Assembly (NCBI GenBank): GCA_905147135.1
Contig: LR990054.1
Location: forward strand, 13,305,001-13,369,000
Origin: Blastobasis lacticolella
Taxonomy: Eukaryota > Arthropoda > Insecta > Lepidoptera > Blastobasidae
Length of the DNA: 64,000 nt
Direction of reading: 5' to 3'
Within the stretch, counting starts at the first letter, position 1. The number at the start of each line of letters is the position of its first letter. Below the pieces are notes generated by a model, which was given only the letters and a program-made list of their open reading frames with translations, searched no databases and was not told where the DNA came from. The position numbers were made by a program, and so were the translations under genes. This document shows positions 45,088-53,372 of this stretch, one piece after another.

Positions 45088-45646
45088 AAATCAATGTGGT
45101 AATGCGCGAATGCGCAGTTGCATTGACGGCCGCGATCGGCTCGTTGCGTTTTATCTCGCGCGCGAAACCTAAGGTCCTATTTTTAACCCTCAAAGAAAAA
45201 AGCGGGGTGTTACCAGTTTGACGTTTGCATCCGTGCTTCTTCAGGGCATTCCTAATACTGCCAAAGTGTGTTTGCCAAAGAGAATATGTGACAGAGACAT
45301 TAGAGACTCTCCTCTAATAGACTCCCCCTTTACAAAAACCAACACGCCTACTCCAAAGGGCACAGAATCGGTACTACATAGAGCTACTCACATAGAGCAC
45401 GCTATGGCATCTAAACAATCCAGTCTGGGGGTCTTCATAGACATTGAGGGTGCGTTCGACAAAACACACTTTGGCAGTATTAGGAATGCCCTGAAGACCC
45501 ACAGATGCAAACGTCAAACTGGTAATACCCCGCTTTTTCTTTGAGGGTTAAAAATAGGACCTTAGGTTTCGCGCGCGAGATAAAACGCAACGAGCCGATC
45601 GCGGCCGTCAATGCAACTGCGCATTCGCGCATTACCGCATTGATTT
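45088..45646. mobile_element. Large hairpin: inverted arms of about 186 bp enclosing a LINE RT fragment
   Basis: Left arm 45088-45273 and right arm 45462-45646 are inverted copies with about six differences by eye. The outer part of each arm starts AAATCAATGYGGTAATGCGC, includes ATCTCGCGCGCGAAACCTAA and GGTCCTATTTTTAACCCTCA, and continues to GTTTGACGTTTGC. The inner part (about 44 bp of each arm) is reverse transcriptase sequence, GGCAGTATTAGGAATGCCCT in the right-arm sense. The 188-bp loop carries more of the same RT on the plus strand (TESVLHRATHIEHAMASKQS, LGVFIDIEGAFDKT). It matches 46985-47120 in the nearby outer LINE. No transposase gene is present. Confidence 0.9.
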
Positions 45647-45681
45647 GGGAAATCCCATAAATTCGTAAGTAGTTAGTAACT

Positions 45682-45809
45682 TTTTAAGGGGATATTCCGG
45701 GTTTCCTACCGCGTACCTTTATTGACGAGTAGCCCGATATTTCGACACAGTTGCATGCATCATCGTCAACAAAGGTACGCGGTAGGAAACCCGGAACATA
45801 CCCTTAAAA
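45682..45809. mobile_element. Foldback element copy 2, 47-bp arms
   Basis: TTTTAAGGGGATATTCCGGG, TTTCCTACCGCGTACCTTTA, TTGACGA (45682-45728) and TCGTCAACAAAGGTACGCGG, TAGGAAACCCGGAACATACC, CTTAAAA (45763-45809) are inverted copies around a 34-bp centre (GTAGCCCGATATTTCGACAC). It belongs to the same family as 1872-1996. Confidence 0.9.
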
Positions 45810-46189
45810 TGTGTAATAATAACCGCGATAGTTTAAAACATTATGTAAGCTAGTAACTGTCAAAAGTAGAGAACAAACAGGTGCAACCTACTATATAAAA
45901 GCTCTTCAAAACCGAAACGGTATCTAAAACAGACATACTTAACCGCCATTACTTATTGAATATCATTGATCACCCACTAATACGTGTTTAACAAACCAAT
46001 TAAGAGATGTCAATGTCAATGAAAACATTCTCGAGAGGACGACGCGGTAAAAAAGAGCTTTGTGAAAAAATGTTGGTCACCCCACGCCGGCACGCGCAAA
46101 CAACTTGTCAACTTTTTGTGCCAATTCATTCATGCGAATAAAAACTATAATGCAAAGGATCGTCTCTTCTAACGGGGCGTCCCGGTTAC
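45810..46189. other. No gene recognised; may include decayed 5' part of the outer LINE
   Basis: No open frame. It lies upstream of the endonuclease-like segment, but no EN motifs could be read here. Confidence 0.4.
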
Positions 46190-46201
46190 AATCAATTAGA
46201 G

Positions 46202-46552
46202 ATGAGGATCGAAACCAGAACTCAATCAATATTGCCGACTAGCATTTGCGAGCGACTTCTTCAAGTATCCAATTTGATAACGGACTGGCATGTGTCTGGT
46301 GAAATATCTTGCTCTGACCATCGGTGGATCAGATTTAAACTACACACAGTGAACAACGACACGGGTATGAATAGGAACCCCCGCAGGCTAGTCCGCCCCA
46401 AGTGTACGACACTGATGGAGTGTCATCTGAAGGAGATGCGCTACCGTCTACCTACTAAAATTACCATAGATATAGACAAACACATTGATAAAATAACGAC
46501 GACAACGGGACAAAAATCGCGGCACCAGTGCCCCACCACTATCCCGAGCTAG
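46202..46552 (+). pseudogene. Outer LINE endonuclease C-terminal segment
   Basis: Reads LLQVSNLITDWHVSGEISCS followed by DHRWIRFKL. The S-D-H motif preceded by 'DWHVS' is the last catalytic block of an APE-type LINE endonuclease. The N-terminal half (QxN, E, GDFN-type blocks) is not readable upstream. After 46552 the frame is lost, and a linker rich in R/K continues in other frames to about 46850. Confidence 0.75.
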
Positions 46553-46974
46553 AGAAAATGCGGCGAAAACTTAGGAGAATGTTCAATAGGGCCAAAAATA
46601 CAAGAAACGATAGCGATTGGGATGCTTACAAAGAGACCTAAAATCAATATAAGAAGCGAGTCCGGCAACGCAAAGAGGAGTGCTGGAGACGCTTCTGTTC
46701 CGGCGTAGAGAGTAACGCCCAGGCTGCTAGGATAAAAAACGTACTTAGTAACGAAAAATCCCAATACTTAGTGTCACTAATCAAACCAAATAAAACATAC
46801 ACGAAAACCGACTCGGAGACATGTGAACTACTGCTAAATACGCACTTTTCAGGCTGTGAAATCAGAGAGGAACAGTCAGGGACCGATGCAGTGGAGCACA
46901 ACCCGAGTGAAACAGATTGGTCACAAGTTGACAAAATAATAACAAAGGACAAGGTAAACTGTTTATCGACCGGT

Positions 46975-47463
46975 TTCTGCCACCAAGGGCACAGAATCGG
47001 CAATAAAGCACATTATGGCATCTAAACAATTCACCCTGGGAGTCTTCATAGACAGTGTGTTTTGTGCGTTTGACAAAAAACACTTTGGCAGTATTAGCAA
47101 TGCCCTGAAGAAGCACGGAGTAAAAGATACCGTTGCCGGGTGGATCGACTCCATGCCGTGCGACTGACTATGAACAACACAACAAGAGCGGCGGTTGCTA
47201 GAGGATATCCACAAGGTGGGGTCCTATCCCCGCTCTTATGGAACATAGTGGTAAACGGGCTTATTAGCCGCTTAAACGACTACAATTTTTATGCATAGGC
47301 TATGCTGACGACATAGCTATTCTAATCAGCGGACCCGTTGAAAACGTTTTATGCGATCTCATGAGGTCTGCCTTAAGAATCGTTGAAAGCTTTTGTCATG
47401 AACAGGAACTCTTCGAGGGAACTCAGACTACCCAAACTGTTCGACACGACCCTATCCCTAACT
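46975..47463 (+). pseudogene. Outer LINE reverse transcriptase core, frameshifted
   Basis: Pieces in different frames: an HIMASKQFTLGVFIDSVFCA-like block with FDKKHFGSISNALKKHGVKD after 47011, ARGYPQGGVLSPLLWNIVVN at about 47196, GYADDIAILIS at 47299 and LRLPKLFDTTLSLT just before 47463. PQGG and YADD are RT blocks. Compared with the copy in the hairpin loop (45370-45490), an internal stretch after AGAATCGG is missing. The final codon before the insertion is ACT, part of the duplicated target site. Confidence 0.85.
47459..47463. repeat. Target-site duplication, left copy (TAACT)
   Basis: TAACT directly precedes the inserted LINE. The matching copy is at 52832-52836. Removing one copy plus the insert joins ...TTLSLT to NEVKYLGVTF... 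of the outer RT in the same frame. Confidence 0.85.
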
Positions 47464-48158
47464 TAACTTAACTTCCTTAACTTAACCTTGGGTTCTGTCA
47501 AATCAGTCAGAAAGTAAACAATCGATGTCTGTTGCTCCCAAAATTTAATTAAGGAAAAAGTGTTAAAAGTAGATTTACAGTGTCCTATTAGGTTATAATC
47601 AACTTACGCAAACTACGGTCGCCGATGTGTGGTGGTTTTTTACATCAAAATTAAGAGAAAACATACTTATTTCATCGTGAAAGTTTTGGTGAGACTATCT
47701 AAAAATCATATTATTTCAAATTGAGGGCATTTTGAAGTTGAAAAGGCACTTTCTTTGTCGATTTCACCACTATTTACTTTATAACAACAATCAAAATTGA
47801 AACATCTATGATTTTGACACTTCATGCCTGACAGTTAAACGTCATTGTCAAACACCGAAGAAAGAATAAGATTGCGTTTTGTTAACTTCAGAAGCGGGAA
47901 ACAAAATATGAACGCAGCCTGTTCCGTTATACGCTGAATGTAATTTTATGAAATAACCTATAATTTTGACATTATTTTATTATAGTTGTTTTGACATATT
48001 AAGCAAGAATTGACATGATTTTATAACTATGACATATTTATGCAAGAATTGACATTTGTTTACTATTTACTTTGACATATTATGCAAGAATTATAATTAC
48101 AAATTAATATACAGTGAATTTTTAAATTAAGTATAACAAAGTCAGATTTTAAATAAGA
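47464..48158 (+). promoter_or_regulatory. 5' UTR of the inner LINE with a thrice-repeated motif
   Basis: Begins with CTTAA-type repeats (TAACTTAACTTCCTTAACTT). Near the end, TGACATATT(T)A(T/A)GCAAGAATT occurs three times at about 47992, 48030 and 48073, spaced about 40 bp. Such 5' UTRs carry the internal promoter in non-LTR elements. No specific promoter motif could be confirmed. Confidence 0.6.
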
Positions 48159-49724
48159 ATGGAACTCTCTTTGAACAAAATAACAATTAGAAAAAAGCTA
48201 GTTAAGTCACTTGATGACTTTAACATCTCAACGAGCAATACGTTACATATTACAAACAAAGAGGATAGCATGCCTGATATCACATCATTTATCAGCGTGG
48301 AACACTTAGAAAAGCAAAAAGAGGATTTAAAAGAGTTAAAGGCAAAAAACATCATACAAGACAATTATATAGATAAATTATTATTGGAAAATGCAGAGCT
48401 ACAAAAGGTAACTTCAAGTCAAAAATTCGCAATAGATTGTCTAAAAAAATTATGTTCTGAAAAGCTGCAACCCCCGGGCACACCAAAATGCACACCAATA
48501 TCACCGCTAATACCGCGATTAGGAAAACATATATTGTGCAGTACACCAAAAAGTTATAGAAATATAATTTATAAACACAAAGATCAGGCCACACAAACGG
48601 CTGAACAAAACAACGGTGGTAGTGGGACATTTAAAACTTACAAGGCTAAAACATTTTCTAAGAGAATAAAAAAGCAACAAAAAAAGATAAAAAAATTAGT
48701 TACAAACCTATTATTCTTAAAAAAAGAAAACGAGAAACTAACAATACAGTTAAAAAATATAATAATAAAAGAACAGAGAAATGTCAGCGAAACATTTGGA
48801 CAAGATGAAAGCTCTAAATCTTTAGTTGATGATACAGTAGACACGCGTGATACAAAGGGAAATGAAAATGTAACTCAGAATAAAAAAGCCGAAGAAATAA
48901 AAATAAATGGAAAAACTAAGAATATTGAAAATACACGCACAAAAAGCTTGAATAATCTAAATAAAAAGACACAAATAAGCGAGAATAAAAAGATTTATAT
49001 ATTGGCAGATCAGCAAGGCAAAAATATACAAAATAATCTACAAAAATTAGTAGGATCCGAATTTAAAGTAATTTGCTTCTGGAAACCAGGAGCTAAAATG
49101 GTGGATGTGATGAAATCTTTTAAGGATGAGCTACTCAGTATTAAGTCAAATGACTATATCATAATCATGAGTGGTACGAACGATAATGACCCATTTCAAT
49201 GTCTATCTACTTTATTTCTATGGCTGACTAATATTAAACAGACAAATGTCATTATTTGTGAAGTTCCGGAAAATAGATATCTTAATGAAAGCAAATTAAA
49301 TTCTAAACTGAAATTATTATGTAATAAATTTAGTAAATGTATATATTTAGACATGAATTACAGTAGGGAATTGCCTGTAAATAACTTTTTTGCAACCCAT
49401 GCTTGTAGGTGTTTGTTAAGAGAAATCTTGCATATAGATTATAAGACTCGATATAACGAATTTGTAACAGCGCAGGCGGTTAATTTGCAGAAACAGATGA
49501 AGGCTCAAGTTTATACTAACCACTGTAATAACAAATACACTCAAACTGTCTGTCGACCTCTTTTTACGGATATTTGTGCACAAACGGGCTCAGTTCCAGT
49601 TGATAGGATACACGATATGGCTAGTCCCACAAATGTTAATGTTAATATAAATAATTCACCTGCGGAATCAATTAAAAACTCTAAATCAAGCTCATCGGAA
49701 GAAAATACGTTTTTTCGTCCTTAA
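48159..49724 (+). CDS. ORF1 protein of the inner CR1-group LINE (coiled coils plus SGNH/esterase-like domain)
   Basis: 521 residues from an ATG at 48159 to TAA at 49722-49724. Residues about 45-100 (EHLEKQKEDLKELKAKNIIQ and following) and about 165-205 (KRIKKQQKKIKKLVTNLLFL and following) look like coiled coils, suited to multimerisation. The middle is rich in Lys and Asn. Residues about 278-425 resemble an SGNH hydrolase/esterase: IYILADQQGKNIQNNL (block I position), IIIMSGTNDND (block III, G-x-N-D) and FFATHACRCLLREIL (where the D-x-x-H block would be). The usual block-I serine is replaced (ADQQ). No CCHC knuckle or PHD finger is visible. It probably acts as the RNA-binding or chaperone partner in the RNP. 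It ends ENTFFRP, with TTT TTT CGT CCT before TAA, and overlaps the ORF2 frame. Confidence 0.9.
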   Translation: MELSLNKITIRKKLVKSLDDFNISTSNTLHITNKEDSMPDITSFISVEHLEKQKEDLKELKAKNIIQDNYIDKLLLENAELQKVTSSQKFAIDCLKKLCSEKLQPPGTPKCTPISPLIPRLGKHILCSTPKSYRNIIYKHKDQATQTAEQNNGGSGTFKTYKAKTFSKRIKKQQKKIKKLVTNLLFLKKENEKLTIQLKNIIIKEQRNVSETFGQDESSKSLVDDTVDTRDTKGNENVTQNKKAEEIKINGKTKNIENTRTKSLNNLNKKTQISENKKIYILADQQGKNIQNNLQKLVGSEFKVICFWKPGAKMVDVMKSFKDELLSIKSNDYIIIMSGTNDNDPFQCLSTLFLWLTNIKQTNVIICEVPENRYLNESKLNSKLKLLCNKFSKCIYLDMNYSRELPVNNFFATHACRCLLREILHIDYKTRYNEFVTAQAVNLQKQMKAQVYTNHCNNKYTQTVCRPLFTDICAQTGSVPVDRIHDMASPTNVNVNINNSPAESIKNSKSSSSEENTFFRP

Positions 49725-52548
49725 TACCATTAACGTTCTGCATCAAAATATTAATGGATTAATTACAAAAAAGGATTTACTATGTCAAAACTTGGATGAA
49801 CTTGCCAATGATGGTAGACGTGTTGATGTAATAGGTGTAACAGAACATAATATGCTCTACAAAGACTGTAGCGCCCTAAATTTTCCAAATTTTGTTATGG
49901 CAAGCTGTTTTTCGCGAGGTAGTAGGAGTGGTGGCGTATGTATAATGGTTAGAAATAGTATAAAGTATAAAACTCTCGATATTTCTAGATACGCTGTGCC
50001 AAATGTTTTTGAATGCTGCGCTATCAAACTAATTGAACAAAAAATAATCGTGATTTGTATATACAGAGTGCCAAAGAATAATGACATTTCCAAACATTTT
50101 GACATATTTTTCAATAATTTACATGACATTTTAACATTGTATTCTTATAATAACAAACTAATACTGTGTGGAGACTTTAATATTAATATTCTAGGAAAAT
50201 CGAATCGTACGTCGCAGTTTCAGCAAACTATATCTGCATACAATCTCAAATTTGCAATAAATGAGCCAACAAGATTGGAGAGTGGTACTTGCTTAGATAA
50301 TATAATACATAATATACCAAGAAGTAAAGGTCAGGTGTTCGAATTCGGTATTTCAGATCATACGGCCCAATATGTCAGTTTTTCAGTAAAAAAATATTGC
50401 AGAATTTCAACCTGGTACACAGAAAGACGTGATTATTGCGAAGAAAACCTAATTAAATTTGCTGACTGCCTAAAAAGCTTAACTTTTAATACAATCTATT
50501 CAAGCAAAAATGCTAACGATTCATTTAATGAATTTTATGACATTTTCCAACTATTTTATAGTCTATGTTTTCCTGTTATTAGAGTAAAGCATACTGTTAC
50601 AAAACGATTAAACTGGATATCTAAGGGTATAAAGATGTGTGCTAAACGCAAACGTCAACTTCTTTGGAAATATAGGTTTACAAGGAATAAAACCGACAGA
50701 AATACATTTAAAAAATATTCTAGAAAACTAAATAAAATAATAAAACTAACTCAAAAATCCCAAAATAATTATTATATCATGACGGCAAACAATAAAGCTA
50801 AAGCCACATGGAAAATAATAAATGATAATAAACAGCAGCTCCCAAAAGAAGACATAACCCAAATAAAATTAAATGATTGCAACATTAATGATCCAAAAAA
50901 AATAGCACAAGTTTTTAACGATCACTACTCAAATGTTGCGAGCTCATCATCAAGGCCTACTGCAAATAATTATAAGAAAACAATCTCAAATACTATTATC
51001 AATTCATTATTTATGACTCCTGTGATTCCTCATGACATTTTTTTAATAATAAAAGACTTGAAAAACACAAACAGTACGGGCTATGATGATATTAATACAA
51101 AAGTTGTGAAATACGTATCGCATACTATTTGTACACCAATCAGCCATATTGTTAATCTGTGCATTGCTGAAGGTGTCTTCCCAGAGAAACTGAAATCAAC
51201 AATAATAAAACCATTGTTTAAAAAAGGAGACTGCACAAATGTTAATAATTATAGGCCTTTGGCCCTGATACCAATATTTTCTAAAATAATAGAGAAAGTA
51301 ATTTATACTTCGCTTTACCAATACTGTGAAACGAATAAAATATTGGTACCACAGCAAAATGGGTTTCGCAAAAATAAAAACATTAATATGGCTATGTATG
51401 ACATGTTATATCAAATTTATTTAAGAATGGATAATCGCCTACCTATAATAGCATTATTTTTAGATTTGACTAAAGCTTTTGACTATGTTGACCACAATAT
51501 ATTACTTGAAAAATTGGAAGCTATTGGCATTAGAGGAAATGTCAATAAATTGTTAAAATCATACCTCTGTGGGAGAACACAAATTACACAAATTAATAAG
51601 ATATGTCCCAAAACTAAAATTGAAACTAAATATGTGTCAAATAGTAATGCAGTTCACTATGGTGTTCCGCAAGGAAGTGTGTTGGGACCCTTATTATTTC
51701 TTATATATATAAATGACATCGTTAAATCTATTAATAATCTAATGAATTTGTTTGCCGATGACTGCACTGTGCTAATAAACAATATAATTGAAATTAATCA
51801 AATATTATCTAATATTATTGACTGGTTACATAGTAATAACCTACAAATTAATCTTGACAAAACGAAAATTATTAATTTTAAACAGAGATATAAGGAGACT
51901 GCACATACAAATATAGAACATAATGGACATATAATACAAGAAACAAATGAAACAAAATTCCTAGGATTGTATTTAGATAGGAATATGAATTGGCATACTC
52001 ACATTGAATACGTATGTAACAGGATCAGCCAATCTTCATACGCACTTTATAGACTAAGCAAACTAGCCAGTAGAAAAACGTTGATTGTGGCGTATCACGG
52101 TCTTGTAGTCTCCGTGCTCAGATATGGGATTATCTTCTGGGGCAACGCAACTGGAATTGATTCAGTATTTAAAGCACAGAAACGATGCATAAGGGCTATC
52201 TGTGACTTGCGACGTACTGATAGTTGTAAGCCTTTCTTTAAAGAATTAAATTTACTAACCATGCCGTCCTTATACGTTTACGAGGTTGCAGTGTTCGTAC
52301 GTACAAACAGTCGCCTATTCCCAAGTGTGGAAAGTGCCCGGCGCCGCGACCAGTTACATTTGCACCCTTGCAAAACGACATTATTTCACAAAAGTGTTTT
52401 TGCAATGGCCCCAAAAATATATAATGCCATACCGAAAATAATACGAGAAACTGAAAGTCTGAACCGTTTTAAAACACAACTGCACAAGTATCTCATGGAA
52501 AGAACGTTGTACACGGTAGACGAACTTTTTGTAAAAACAAGAAGGTAG
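49651..52548 (+). CDS. ORF2 protein of the inner CR1-group LINE (endonuclease plus reverse transcriptase)
   Basis: The frame is open from 49651 to TAG at 52546-52548. The endonuclease domain starts with NVLHQNINGLITKK at 49732, then VIGVTEHN, LILCGDFNIN (about 50160) and FGISDHTAQY (about 50345): the QN, E, GDFN and SDH catalytic blocks of an APE-type nuclease. RT follows: IIKPLFKKGD (51200), NNYRPLALIPIFSKIIEKV, LFLDLTKAFDYVDHNILL, YGVPQGSVLGPLLFLIYIND, NLFADDCTVL (51745; FADD, not YADD) and FLGLYLDRNMNWHTHI. The C-terminal domain includes FKELNLLTMPSLYVYEVAVF. There is no RNase H. No ATG precedes the endonuclease domain in this frame; the first downstream ATG (about 49849) would cut it. Translation by +1 frameshift or reinitiation from ORF1 is inferred. 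No stop interrupts it. Confidence 0.93.
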   Translation: MIHLRNQLKTLNQAHRKKIRFFVLNTINVLHQNINGLITKKDLLCQNLDELANDGRRVDVIGVTEHNMLYKDCSALNFPNFVMASCFSRGSRSGGVCIMVRNSIKYKTLDISRYAVPNVFECCAIKLIEQKIIVICIYRVPKNNDISKHFDIFFNNLHDILTLYSYNNKLILCGDFNINILGKSNRTSQFQQTISAYNLKFAINEPTRLESGTCLDNIIHNIPRSKGQVFEFGISDHTAQYVSFSVKKYCRISTWYTERRDYCEENLIKFADCLKSLTFNTIYSSKNANDSFNEFYDIFQLFYSLCFPVIRVKHTVTKRLNWISKGIKMCAKRKRQLLWKYRFTRNKTDRNTFKKYSRKLNKIIKLTQKSQNNYYIMTANNKAKATWKIINDNKQQLPKEDITQIKLNDCNINDPKKIAQVFNDHYSNVASSSSRPTANNYKKTISNTIINSLFMTPVIPHDIFLIIKDLKNTNSTGYDDINTKVVKYVSHTICTPISHIVNLCIAEGVFPEKLKSTIIKPLFKKGDCTNVNNYRPLALIPIFSKIIEKVIYTSLYQYCETNKILVPQQNGFRKNKNINMAMYDMLYQIYLRMDNRLPIIALFLDLTKAFDYVDHNILLEKLEAIGIRGNVNKLLKSYLCGRTQITQINKICPKTKIETKYVSNSNAVHYGVPQGSVLGPLLFLIYINDIVKSINNLMNLFADDCTVLINNIIEINQILSNIIDWLHSNNLQINLDKTKIINFKQRYKETAHTNIEHNGHIIQETNETKFLGLYLDRNMNWHTHIEYVCNRISQSSYALYRLSKLASRKTLIVAYHGLVVSVLRYGIIFWGNATGIDSVFKAQKRCIRAICDLRRTDSCKPFFKELNLLTMPSLYVYEVAVFVRTNSRLFPSVESARRRDQLHLHPCKTTLFHKSVFAMAPKIYNAIPKIIRETESLNRFKTQLHKYLMERTLYTVDELFVKTRR
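49702..49724 (+). promoter_or_regulatory. Candidate +1 frameshift or reinitiation site at the ORF1/ORF2 junction
   Basis: ORF1 ends ACG TTT TTT CGT CCT TAA. The ORF2 frame is +1 relative to ORF1 and is open through this point, overlapping from 49651 to 49724. UUU followed by CGU is a +1 shift context known from other systems, since tRNA-Phe can slip from UUU to UUC. There is no ATG overlapping the stop codon. The mechanism is inferred. Confidence 0.4.
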
Positions 52549-52831
52549 ATTATAAAAAAAAAAAGACTATTTTTATTAATATTGACATTTTGTATTATTT
52601 ATTATCTATATTTGTGACAATTGATTTATTTGATTTGCCATTATTTTATAATTGAGAATTTTGTATTTAATTGATTTAATATTTAATTTCAAATACTGCA
52701 TCCTCTCTATTATTATTATGTAATAAATTTTTGCTATACCCGACCAGGGTTCCATGTCTTGTACTAATATATATATTTAAGAACTTGTATTTACTAACAC
52801 ATGGAAACGCAATAAATGAATTGAATTGAAT
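52549..52831 (+). terminator. 3' UTR and 3' end of the inner LINE
   Basis: An A-run (52555-52564), AT-rich sequence, CCCGACCAGGGTTCCATGTC, an AATAAA at 52811-52816 and then GAATTGAATTGAAT up to the target-site duplication. The microsatellite end is the probable template-jump terminus of a CR1-type element. Confidence 0.75.
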
Positions 52832-52836
52832 TAACT
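52832..52836. repeat. Target-site duplication, right copy (TAACT)
   Basis: TAACT follows the GAATTGAAT end, and the outer LINE resumes with AATGAAGTCAAATACC. It is identical to 47459-47463. Confidence 0.85.
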
Positions 52837-53222
52837 AATGAAGTCAAATACCTCGGGGTTACCTTTGACAGCAAAATTTTATGTAACAAAAACATGGATC
52901 ACAAGCTGGCTAAGGCCAGCATCTCCCTATGGCAGTGTAAAAGACTTCTAGGCAAGACCTGGGGGATCTCCCCAAAAATCTGCGGTATACTGCGGTAGTG
53001 AGACCATTCGTAACATACGGGGAAATCGCTTGGTGGACTAGAACCAAGCTAGCCACGTCAGTTAACAAGTTGCAGCGATTCCAGAGGATGGCCTGTTCCT
53101 ACATTACTGGCTGCATGCGCTCAACACCATCAGCAGCCCTTAAGATACTACTGGGACTGCCACCGCTTGACCAGTACATACAAAAGGAGGTAATGATGGC
53201 AACAATCAGACTCAAGGTATAA
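52837..53222 (+). pseudogene. Outer LINE: continuation of RT (thumb region)
   Basis: NEVKYLGVTFDSKI, then AKASISLWQCKRLLGKTWGI up to about 52997. A new frame from 52998 gives TYGEIAWWTRTKLATSVNKL and QRFQRMACSYITGCMRSTPS, then LLGLPPLDQYIQKEVMMATI to a stop at 53222. KYLGVTFD is the conserved block after the RT active site, and the 'QR.....TG..RSTP..AL..LLGLPPLD' region is typical of R1/I-type LINEs before RNase H. A frameshift separates the two parts. Confidence 0.85.
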
Positions 53223-53372
53223 CCTATGGTATAATAAACTTGGTTCCCACCACACCTTGTGGGACAAAATTGTGTCGAATAATCCACTGTTTGAGGCCAA
53301 GTGTGACAGAACTCCGAAGCAGTTTATATTCGGAAAAAGATACCAAATCAAAACTGCTGAGACGGAGACAGA

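Larger units (their letters stand above)
47464..52831 (+). mobile_element. Inner CR1-group LINE, apparently full length (about 5.4 kb)
   Basis: Contains a 5' UTR of about 695 bp, ORF1 (48159-49724), ORF2 (frame open 49651-52548) and a 3' UTR with AATAAA at 52811 and a TGAAT/ATTGA-type microsatellite end (GAATTGAATTGAAT). A simple-repeat 3' terminus instead of poly(A) fits CR1/L2-type elements, and ORF1 with an SGNH/esterase-like domain is known from CR1-like elements. It is flanked by a perfect 5-bp target-site duplication. Both ORFs are free of stops, so insertion is probably recent and the element may be, or recently was, active. Confidence 0.9.

Noticed and set aside
46549..47214. Minus-strand frames opposite the outer LINE RT
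   Set aside because: Antisense of the decayed RT gene. The plus strand carries the recognisable RT blocks.
48149..48364. Minus-strand frames inside ORF1 and ORF2 (also 48352-48630, 48638-48844, 49857-50129)
   Set aside because: Shadows of the AT-rich plus-strand ORFs, with no independent evidence.
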